Source: Gordonia hankookensis (GTDB lineage Bacteria; Actinomycetota; Actinomycetes; Mycobacteriales; Mycobacteriaceae). Taken from it: a DNA stretch of 64,000 bases. Below, piece by piece: positions 16,947 to 24,011 of this stretch. The stretch lies in NCBI RefSeq assembly GCF_014673215.1, contig NZ_JACWMS010000002.1:868001-932000 (forward strand), in the 5' to 3' direction. The notes under the pieces are model-generated. The model was not told the origin of the DNA, ran no database searches, and saw nothing but the letters and a program-made list of their open reading frames with translations. Position 1 is the first letter of the stretch. Each line of letters begins with the position of its first letter. A program made the position numbers and the translations under genes.

Positions 16947-17033
16947 CAACGTGAAAGCGGGAATCAGGAAGCTCTTTAGTAGGGTGTAAAGGCTCGACAA
17001 CCGAAAACCGCTGACAACGACGATTGGTGAGTC

Positions 17034-17414
17034 ATGGCCAAAGTAGAACGTGTGGAGTTCATCGACGACCTCGATGGCAAGCCGATCGATGCTGATGATC
17101 TCAACCGCGTCGAGTTCGAGGTCAAGCTGCCCGGACGCCAACCGGTCAGATATGGCATGGACCTCCGCACGGCCAGCGTCGCCAGATTCGAGCGGGACAT
17201 GGGCAAATACATCGCCAAGGCCGACAAGATGCCGCGCAACGGCAGAGCGACCAGACCCGTCCGCTCCTCCGTCGACACCACCCCATCCCCGGCACCTGCC
17301 GCCCCAGAGCAGAAGCGCACCATCCGTGAGTGGGCGATCGACAACGGTTACGAGATCTCCGATCGCGGTCGGGTGCCGGCCAGGATCGTAGAAGCCTACG
17401 AGGCCGCGCACTGA
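17034..17414 (+). CDS. lsr2: Lsr2-family nucleoid-associated protein
   Basis: A 126-residue Lsr2 homologue, the actinobacterial counterpart of H-NS, which bridges AT-rich DNA and silences foreign genes. The N-terminal dimerisation domain (about 1-65) starts MAKVERVEFIDDLDG. A Pro/Ala linker follows (about 75-98), then the C-terminal DNA-binding domain with IREWAIDNGYEISDRGRVP, where the RGR triplet is the AT-hook-like minor-groove contact. Sequence between the domains is unlike the main Lsr2 of mycobacteria, so this may be a paralogue. The ribosome-binding site is GGTGAG. It stands alone between an alpha/beta hydrolase and convergent genes. Confidence 0.88.
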   Translation: MAKVERVEFIDDLDGKPIDADDLNRVEFEVKLPGRQPVRYGMDLRTASVARFERDMGKYIAKADKMPRNGRATRPVRSSVDTTPSPAPAAPEQKRTIREWAIDNGYEISDRGRVPARIVEAYEAAH

Positions 17415-17426
17415 ATGGATCTCGCT

Positions 17427-17490
17427 CTATGAATACTGCTGTTCGACAACCCATTCCGCAGAGTCAGTGCGTGATCGCAGACACCGTCGG
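17427..17490 (-). pseudogene. remnant of a lipase C-terminus
   Basis: The minus strand encodes CLRSRTDSAEWVVEQQYS followed by a stop. The intact lipase at 18983-19900 ends SLRSSPYTAKWVVKQLYS, and the nucleotide match is clear around the shared ATGAATAC and GACAACCCATT blocks. The similarity fades toward the end of the CD225 gene, and no lipase catalytic region precedes it. This is best read as the tail of a deleted paralogue. Confidence 0.6.
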
Positions 17491-17497
17491 CAATCGT

Positions 17498-17830
17498 TCA
17501 CCCGGTATGCGAGCTCGCCGAGATGGCCATCGCGATTGCCGCACCGTAGAACACGACCATGACGACCAACAGCACCGCCCATACGACCAGCGCGATCTTG
17601 CCGAGTGCCTTGGCGCGCTCGGATGCGTGTTGGGCGGCGACGTAGTCGCCGGTCGACCACAAGCTGAACACCCGCGATGAGTGGTTGGCTGCCGCAAACG
17701 CCACCGGCCAGAAGAAGATGACCGCAGCCACCACCCAGCCGGCGTTGGTGGGAGGCACCGGTGGGGTGGACGGAATCCGCGGCGCGGGGGCGGCATCCCG
17801 ATGGTGGGCGGGCATCGGATACGGGTACAT
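17498..17830 (-). CDS. CD225/dispanin family membrane protein
   Basis: A 110-residue protein with a proline-rich cytoplasmic N-terminus (about 1-28) and two transmembrane helices (about 31-50 and 80-104). Between them is the conserved loop VFSLWSTGDYVAAQHASERAK, typical of the CD225/dispanin (interferon-induced transmembrane-like) family. Bacterial members have no established function. Its end abuts a decayed lipase tail. Confidence 0.82.
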   Translation of the reverse strand: MYPYPMPAHHRDAAPAPRIPSTPPVPPTNAGWVVAAVIFFWPVAFAAANHSSRVFSLWSTGDYVAAQHASERAKALGKIALVVWAVLLVVMVVFYGAAIAMAISASSHTG

Positions 17831-17959
17831 GGCATCTCCTCGTGACTGGTGGTGTTCCGCCTCAATTCGCGGTCACAGGTTGGATGCGATGACCGGACCA
17901 AAAGGTTCCCGGCCGGATACCTCGGTGACGTGATTTCCACGGACCCGGAGGCATCGGAG

Positions 17960-18895
17960 TCAGACGCGAACGACGACCTTGCCACGCACGTGGCCGGACT
18001 GGCTGCGCTCGTGCGCACCGGCAGCGTCGACCAGGTCGAACACCTCGGCGATCTCTGGCTTCAGCTCGTCTGCGTCGCCGAGCCGGGCGAGCTGGGCAAG
18101 GTCTGCCGGGTCGGGCCGCACCCAGACGTACTGTCCGCCGAACTCGTCGCGGGCCCGTGCATCCGTGATGGAGGCAACTGTGCCACCGTCGCGCAGGAGG
18201 TCCGGCACCGAGTCGAGGGCGTCCCCACCGACGTAGTCGAGGATGACGTCCACACCAGCAGGCTCGAGTGCACGTACGCGGTCGATCAGACCTTCTCCGT
18301 AGGTCACGGGCTCGGCGCCGAGTGTCCGAAGGTAGTCGTGATTGGCTTCCGATGCCGTGCCGATCACCCGCGCGCCCAGGGACCGCGCGATCTGCACCGC
18401 GAATGATCCCACTCCGCCCGCGGCCGCATGGACCAGCACCGTGTGGCCTGATTGCAGGCCCGCCCGGCGAATCGTCTGGAAGGCAGTGAGCCCCGCGAGC
18501 GGAGTCGCCGCGGCTTCCTCGAACGACCACCCGGCCGGCTTGTGCGCGAGTGTGCGCACCGGTGCTGCGACGAACTCGGCCAGCGTTCCCCCTGCCACTT
18601 CCCCACCGACCACGTCTTTCCGGACGTAACCGAACACCTCGTCGCCCACCTGGAACTCGGGGGTGTCCAAGCCGACCTGCTCGACCACCCCGGCAACGTC
18701 CCAACCCGGTACGACCGGGAACACGGTATCCATGACCTCGGCGAGATACCCCTCGCGGACCTTCCAGTCGACCGGGTTGACACTCGAGGCACGGACGCGC
18801 ACAAGGACGGAGTCGGGCCCCACCTTGGGCGTGGGGAGATCCGTGAGGGTCAGGACGTCGGAGCCGCCGAAGCGGTCATAGGTGATTGCTCGCAT
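17960..18895 (-). CDS. zinc-independent quinone oxidoreductase-like MDR protein
   Basis: A 311-residue medium-chain dehydrogenase/reductase. The GroES-like N-terminal domain (about 1-120, with SSVNPVDWKVREG) precedes the NAD(P)-binding Rossmann domain with HAAAGGVGSFAVQIA (about residue 150). Zinc ligands of alcohol dehydrogenases are absent, as usual for the quinone oxidoreductase branch. It probably uses NADPH to reduce quinones or enones. No partner gene suggests a pathway. Confidence 0.85.
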   Translation of the reverse strand: MRAITYDRFGGSDVLTLTDLPTPKVGPDSVLVRVRASSVNPVDWKVREGYLAEVMDTVFPVVPGWDVAGVVEQVGLDTPEFQVGDEVFGYVRKDVVGGEVAGGTLAEFVAAPVRTLAHKPAGWSFEEAAATPLAGLTAFQTIRRAGLQSGHTVLVHAAAGGVGSFAVQIARSLGARVIGTASEANHDYLRTLGAEPVTYGEGLIDRVRALEPAGVDVILDYVGGDALDSVPDLLRDGGTVASITDARARDEFGGQYVWVRPDPADLAQLARLGDADELKPEIAEVFDLVDAAGAHERSQSGHVRGKVVVRV

Positions 18896-18982
18896 ATCTG
18901 CACCAACAGGTTCTTCAACCGATTGATTCCACCGGCATCGCGCCCATCGACCATGCCAAGAGCCGCGATATCGGTCGGTCGA

Positions 18983-19900
18983 TCATGAATACAACTGCTT
19001 GACAACCCATTTCGCAGTGTAAGGGCTTGATCGCAAGCTGGAGTGATCCACGACCGGACGACCGGGGAACACGTCTTCGTAGAAGACGTTCGTGACGCCT
19101 GGTTCCCGGATGAACGAGCAGGTGCCCGCGGGGGTTGCGAGCTTGTCGTTCTTTGTTGCCATGATCGCGTAGTGAACGCCTTTCTGCGTGACGGGGCCGT
19201 CGATGAACAACTTCCGGTAAACATCGGATCCCGGTGCCAGCTGCAAGGCGACAGCCATGCTCGGCAGGATCCGGGCCAGGATCGGCGACATCAACGGAAG
19301 CGCCTGCAAGACTTGGACGGGCGTGATCGGGGGATGTGTGATCCCGTACTGTGCCAGAGATCCGACACCATCGCAGCCGCCTCCTTCGGGGGCGAGCAGG
19401 ACCGCGGCGCCCACGTTCGGTGCACCGTGACGTACCTTCAGGTAGTAGTTCGCGACCACGCTCCCCGCCGAGTGGGCGACGATGTCGACCTTGGTGGCTC
19501 CCGTGGAGCCCCTGACCTTCCGCACAAATCTCTCGACCTGGACAGCCTCGCCGGGAATATCACCGGCCCAGCGTTTCTCGTCGATGATACCGCCCTGGAA
19601 GACGAACGCACATGCGCCGGAGCGCCGCAGGGCCGAGGTCACAACGCGCCACTGAGCACTGGTCTGGCCGGTCGTACCGTCAGCACCGGGTAGCACGACG
19701 ACCGGATCGGGATGTGACTTCGTGGGTCGACAGTCGAGCGGCGGCTCGATGGTCGACCCCGCCGGAACCGCGGTCGGAACAACCGGGCCGCTGAGTGGAG
19801 CAGCGGCGGCCGGTGCGGCCGACACCACCAGCGTCCCGGCGAGGATCGTCAGCAACAGACCGAGCCGCGCTGTGGACCGTGTTGACCGTGACACAGCCAT
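18983..19900 (-). CDS. secreted lipase/esterase of the alpha/beta hydrolase fold
   Basis: A 305-residue exported protein. It has an N-terminal signal peptide of about 35 residues (basic start, hydrophobic LGLLLTILAGTLVVS, Ala-rich cleavage region). The mature part carries VVVLPGADGTT and the nucleophile elbow AHSAGS, and three or four cysteines probably form disulphides. Family relatives are class 2-type actinobacterial triacylglycerol lipases. I place the start at 19900; an upstream ATG at 19912 is also possible. The gene lies next to a frameshifted alpha/beta hydrolase. Confidence 0.82.
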   Translation of the reverse strand: MAVSRSTRSTARLGLLLTILAGTLVVSAAPAAAAPLSGPVVPTAVPAGSTIEPPLDCRPTKSHPDPVVVLPGADGTTGQTSAQWRVVTSALRRSGACAFVFQGGIIDEKRWAGDIPGEAVQVERFVRKVRGSTGATKVDIVAHSAGSVVANYYLKVRHGAPNVGAAVLLAPEGGGCDGVGSLAQYGITHPPITPVQVLQALPLMSPILARILPSMAVALQLAPGSDVYRKLFIDGPVTQKGVHYAIMATKNDKLATPAGTCSFIREPGVTNVFYEDVFPGRPVVDHSSLRSSPYTAKWVVKQLYS

Positions 19901-19992
19901 GCTTCCGTCCATCCAATCGTCGTGGTACCTGCCATGGGTGCGTCGAGCGCACTGTCGTCTTCGCGAACCGACTGCGTGTCGGCGGCGAGAAC

Positions 19993-20245
19993 TCACAACC
20001 ATGTGTCGATGGCCAGCGCTCGAGCCGGAACACAGTCGACGACAGCGGCCGCGGCACCGGGCAGCGTGTACGCCTCATGTGGGCTGCCGCCGTGGCCCCG
20101 GAAGATCGGGGGCGACGACACGGTAGCCGCGAGCAGCGAGGGCAGGCCCGACCGCCCACCACGATCCCGAATCAGTTGTCATGCCGTGCAGCAGAACCGC
20201 GACGCGGTCGCCCTCGCCCCACCATCGAGTGCACAGACCACCCAT
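19993..20245 (-). pseudogene. truncated and frameshifted alpha/beta hydrolase
   Basis: From the ATG at 20245 the minus strand encodes an alpha/beta hydrolase N-terminus: VAVLLHGMTTDSGSWW then GYRVVAPDLPG. At about 20096-20102 a G/C run (CCGGGGCC) shifts the frame. Correcting by one base restores HGGSPHEAYTLPGAAAAVV up to a stop at 19993. Even after correction the product is only about 84 residues, with no nucleophile Ser or catalytic His, so the gene is 3'-truncated as well. Confidence 0.65.
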
Positions 20246-20332
20246 GGGAGCAGCGTACCTGTACACGGCGCACTCACAGACGACGTTTTCGTCAGCCGAC
20301 ATTCGTCGCCGACGTATCGTGGGAGCACGGCC

Positions 20333-20557
20333 ATGGGAGAACTCGGCAGAACAACGAACCTGGTGATGCTGATCGTCATCATCACCGTGGGCGTCGCCGC
20401 ATCGGGGTGCGCCGTCACGGCGGCCTACCTCTACCTCCACGTCCGACCCGATCGCGACCACATGACCCGGGATCGCCTGGCTCGACGATGGCTCGTCGCC
20501 ACTGCAGCGCTCGGCTTCACGGTCATCGTCCTACGATTCGTCTGGGTGTTGCTCTGA
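20333..20557 (+). CDS. small two-helix membrane protein
   Basis: A 74-residue protein with two predicted transmembrane helices (about 9-33, containing MLIVIITVGVAA, and 53-73, containing LGFTVIVLRFVWVLL), joined by a short basic loop. The ATG has GGGAG eight bases upstream, which fixes the start. I do not recognise the family. It diverges from the hydrolase remnant and faces a strong hairpin downstream. Confidence 0.6.
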   Translation: MGELGRTTNLVMLIVIITVGVAASGCAVTAAYLYLHVRPDRDHMTRDRLARRWLVATAALGFTVIVLRFVWVLL

Positions 20558-20624
20558 TCTGACCGTGCCCGACGCCTCCCACGCAGATGTTGATCCAGCG
20601 CGGCGTCGCGCCCTGCCACGACGA

Positions 20625-20656
20625 CGGTCGGCCCGTCCGAGTGGACGGGCCGACCG
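20625..20656. terminator. strong hairpin terminator between convergent genes
   Basis: A perfect 14-bp stem (20625-20638 with 20643-20656; core GTCGGCCCGTCC) closes a four-base loop. It lies 34 bases past the stop of the secreted protein gene on the minus strand and 67 bases past the small membrane protein on the plus strand, so it may serve both. No T-run follows, as is common in high-GC actinobacteria. Confidence 0.8.
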
Positions 20657-20690
20657 CTGTGAGAGGGGTAACCACCGAGGTGGTCGAGAA

Positions 20691-21350
20691 CTACGACTTC
20701 TTCTTCGCCGGCTGGTTCAGCAACTGGATGAACGGCCCGACGTTGGCCGCGATCGAACCCAACCCGCCGATCGCGGTACCGGCCAGCGAAGCACCGGAAC
20801 CGAGCAGCAGTGCCCCGCCGATGCAACCCGCGAGCGGTCCGGCACCGAACAGCAGGACTGCGGGTGCCGAGACGACGCCGGCAGCCACCGCACCGAGGAG
20901 GCATCCACCGACCAAACCGGCTGCAGCACCGAGGAACCCGCCAATCGCAGCGGTCAGCGTGATGTTGTCCTTGACGCCTGCGACGGCCGCCGACAGGTCG
21001 ACCTTGTGCGGAACCGGCTGGAAGCGGGCGAGCAGAGGGTTGGTGTCCAGTGCCAACGTTGCCGTCTTACCCGCGACCTGCGCATTCACCGGATGTGTGA
21101 AGTCGTCGACTGCCACCGTCAATGGCACCGACTGGACCACAGCACCGTGTGCGTCGTGCAGCACCAGTTGGTTGTTGACCTTGGCAAACGAACCGTTGTC
21201 CGTGGACACCACGACTGACGCACCGTGGCGAATGACGTTCCATTGTGTCGATGCCTTGGCCGCTGCAGGCGCGGCATCGGCCGCACCTGTGGCGATGCCC
21301 ATCGAAGCGATCGCCATGACGGCGATGGCCAGCAATCTATTCAGGTTCAT
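20691..21350 (-). CDS. secreted hypothetical protein with glycine-rich hydrophobic C-terminus
   Basis: A 219-residue protein. The signal peptide (about 1-27, MNLNRLLAIAVMAIASMG then an Ala-rich cleavage site) leads to a soluble domain (about 28-115) rich in short beta strands. A Gly/Ala-rich hydrophobic region follows (about 125-205, with GGFLGAAAGLVGGCLLGAV) and a basic tail PAKKKS. The C-terminal part could insert in a membrane or coat. It resembles conserved secreted proteins of mycolic-acid actinobacteria but I cannot name a function. The start has a GGGGGAAAACGGA run upstream. Confidence 0.72.
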   Translation of the reverse strand: MNLNRLLAIAVMAIASMGIATGAADAAPAAAKASTQWNVIRHGASVVVSTDNGSFAKVNNQLVLHDAHGAVVQSVPLTVAVDDFTHPVNAQVAGKTATLALDTNPLLARFQPVPHKVDLSAAVAGVKDNITLTAAIGGFLGAAAGLVGGCLLGAVAAGVVSAPAVLLFGAGPLAGCIGGALLLGSGASLAGTAIGGLGSIAANVGPFIQLLNQPAKKKS

Positions 21351-21667
21351 GAATTCCGTTTTCCCCCTTGAAATCCCAGATTGGTCCGGGCCGAACGTGG
21401 TCAGGATCAAACTAGGTGGATCAGGGGATCGCCATCAGAACAATTGCCGGAGCCTGGGGGTACGGAAGGTGAACAACTGCTCGTAAACGGACGAACAGGA
21501 CGTCGTCACGAGAATGACGTCGAGTGCTCGGATTGCATGGACGGAGACCGTCGAGCTTCTCGGACTCCGTCCCGGGTTCCGACTTCGACTGCGACCGCGC
21601 TTGCGCAGCTTCCTCGGCCGCCCAGCGACTTCTCCTCACTTCAAACTCCACATGAAGAGTTCGCACC
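21351..21667. other. intergenic stretch without recognisable gene
   Basis: These 317 bases lie between the secreted protein start and the GIY-YIG remnant. Short frames exist on both strands but none has a ribosome-binding site or recognisable family. It should hold the promoter of the secreted protein gene. Confidence 0.5.
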
Positions 21668-22764
21668 GTGACACAGCCTGCACCCACACCGATCCTCGCC
21701 GATGCGGTAGCGGCCGAACTCCAGATGTTCACGCTTGTGGGCGAGCCGTTCACGATGCGGATCGAGCAGACCGAAGCAACATATCGCTCGGTGGGCGACG
21801 GAGCACGACTTCACCGATGAGGTCCGCCCAGCCACCCCGAAAGCGGTCACAGCCCTTCTCGACAAGCACGGGCACGGTGGCGCCGGCTACTATCTGCTCG
21901 AGTTCGCGAACGGTGAATGCTATGTCGGGGCAATCCATATCAATCGGCAAGCGACTGGCACAGCATCTTCTCGTACACTCTGACACGGTCAGCATCCGCG
22001 TCAAAGTCGATCCAGACGCACCACTCGCCGGCGACACCTTGCGGCGCCTTCTTCGCGAGGAACGCACGCTGATCCACGCCCTCAATGACCTCATCACGAT
22101 CTCCGAGCAGACCGAGTGGCTCGCCGATCCTTTCACCGAAGACCGGCGGGACATCGATGGTGATCGCCAGTTGAACCTTTGCGAATCCTGCGTTCACGGG
22201 TCGGCCAAGAACTTCGAAAATCTCAATACAGTTGCTGGAAAAGATGGTTTGTCGATGGTCCACCGTCTCTTGGGTGAGTACCTCAGCAATTGCATCGCCT
22301 ATCCCAATGCCACCGAGGGGCACTACTGGAACATCAGTGCACCACTCAAAGCCGGCCACGGCGGTCCACCGGCACGCCGGCGCACCGTCTGCTGCCTGAC
22401 GGTCGGCATGGTCGAGACCTTCGTCATCCTCAAGAACCGGAAAACCGATGCATTAGAAGGATTCTTGCAAGTCAATGGTTCGGTGTTGTACGGCGACCTC
22501 GACCCCGACACCGCCTACATTCGACTCAAACGCCAGCACCCTGGCATCGAGATCAGCGCCGCGAACTACCACGACTCCGGGCCTGACAACCTGACTATCG
22601 ACTTCCCCAACATCAAAGCCCTGGTACGCCTTCTCAACGATCCACACATCACCCTCGCGGCGGCGACAGCAACGTTGCTCTTGATGCGCGTGCGCAAGGC
22701 ACCGGCGACACGTCAGATCACTCATTGCCCCGAACTGGTATCAGCGGCGTGGCGAGCCCTTTGA
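21668..22764 (+). pseudogene. frameshifted GIY-YIG nuclease-like gene
   Basis: Three successive frames make one protein. A GTG at 21668 opens LADAVAAELQMFTLVGEPFT. A shift near 21772 continues HIARWATEHDFTDEV and GYYLLEFANGECYVG. A shift at the GGGG run 21927-21930 continues QSISIGKRLAQHLL to a stop at 22764. GYYLLEF, CYVG and the following GKRLAQH match the GIY, YIG and Arg/His elements of the GIY-YIG fold. The long C-terminal part has HYWNIS and LTVGMVETFVI, seen in actinobacterial GIY-YIG proteins as I recall them. The gene is either decayed or carries sequencing errors. Confidence 0.6.
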
Positions 22765-22809
22765 ATGGCTCTGCGCCGATGGTGGCGGCGCCGCGTCCAG
22801 CCGTGGACT

Positions 22810-23286
22810 CTATGCGCAAACAACGACTGTCTTGCAGACACGGTCAGCGACCGATTTGTGCTGCGCGGCGTCGCCGGCCGCAATGAAGAGTCCGATCAGC
22901 GCGATGAGGTCAACGACGTGGACGATCAATCGCAGCAGCCCGCGACCAGCTCCGATGTGACTGCCATCAGCGTCATCCACGACTTCGATGTGGACGATGC
23001 GTTTGCCGAGCGACGCGCCATTGGTGCCCTGCAGAATGCCGATGTTGTAGACGCCGAGAAGGAACAGGACGAGCAGTTGGATCGGCCAGACGTAGCCAAT
23101 ATTGTCGTTGAATGCAGCAGCAACAAAGATTGCCACCACACCAGTCACGAAGAAGGCGGCAAGGAACAACGCGACGTCGATGAGGACGGCAGTCAAGCGC
23201 AGGCCGATGGACGCAATCATGCCTACGGGCCGCGACGGCCTGTAGCCAGCTTGTCCTGGAGCCACCAAGGTTTTGAAGCCTTCCAT
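22810..23286 (-). CDS. RDD family membrane protein
   Basis: A 158-residue integral membrane protein with the RDD-domain pattern: a first helix containing RLTAVLIDVALFL (the Arg and Asp of RDD), a second helix and the loop NGASLGKRIVHIEVVDDADG that precedes the last helix (LIVHVVDLIALIGLFI). RDD proteins are small transporters or ion exchangers of mostly unknown substrate. It is the only apparently intact gene between two decayed ones. Confidence 0.82.
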   Translation of the reverse strand: MEGFKTLVAPGQAGYRPSRPVGMIASIGLRLTAVLIDVALFLAAFFVTGVVAIFVAAAFNDNIGYVWPIQLLVLFLLGVYNIGILQGTNGASLGKRIVHIEVVDDADGSHIGAGRGLLRLIVHVVDLIALIGLFIAAGDAAQHKSVADRVCKTVVVCA

Positions 23287-23318
23287 CAGTCGAACGGATT
23301 CAGTTTCTCGAGTATCTT

Positions 23319-24002
23319 ATGCGGGTTGACGGTCAGCTCACTCTGCACTCCCGCACCCAGCCCGACAGGCCGGCTGATCTCCTGGGACAACGACGACGAT
23401 TCTGCCGCCACTCTTATTGAGGTGTTTCAGAGCCTGGGGCTCGATCGATCACGGTGTGTCACGTGGAACATGTACCCGGTTCACGATCGCTCAGTTCGAT
23501 CCGAGCGACCGGGAATCCTCAAGGGCCGAGAGGACTTCGACGCGTTCGTCCGACTCCTCGCACATCCACGTGTCGTCGTCGCACTGGGCAACAAGGTTCG
23601 GGAAGGTTGGATCAGGCACTCTTCAACGAACTCATTCCCCACGCCGAGGTAATCTTCGGCCCGTCGCCGGCTGCACCAGGCATAGACCGACCCGGAAACC
23701 GGGAGCCAGCTGAAAGTCTGATGGAAGCTCCTTGGACACTGCCCTTCACTATTCTTGCCGAGCGGCGTGGCGCCAGTCATATCCAGGTGGATTCGGCCTT
23801 GGCGCACAACTTACTACCGCCGCCGAAGGAGCCTGTGGCCGAAACACCAGATTGCCAATTCACCTGGGGCGCAACGTCACGTGACCAATCACAGGCTGAC
23901 ATCCATCAGGCGCCGGGCCGGTCTCAACATTCCTTCGCTGCCAGACTTGCCAGTCTCAACGCCGCCCAATCGACCTCGATCTGTCTCAACACTCCGCGAT
24001 AG
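23319..24002 (+). pseudogene. 5'-truncated, frameshifted uracil-DNA-glycosylase-like gene
   Basis: Three reading frames carry pieces in order. The first is RVDGQLTLHSRTQPDRPADL. The second is LISWDNDDDSAATLIEVFQS through TWNMYPVH and VVVALGNKVREGW. After a shift near 23605 the third is DQALFNELIPHAEV and FGPSPAAPGIDRPGNRE. TWNMYP and FGPSPxAPG resemble segments of actinobacterial uracil-DNA-glycosylase-fold proteins, to my recollection. The N-terminus is missing, because only about 30 bases separate it from the RDD start. Recognisable similarity ends near 23730; the rest to 24002 is open but looks non-homologous. Confidence 0.45.
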
Positions 24003-24011
24003 CAGAAGCGA

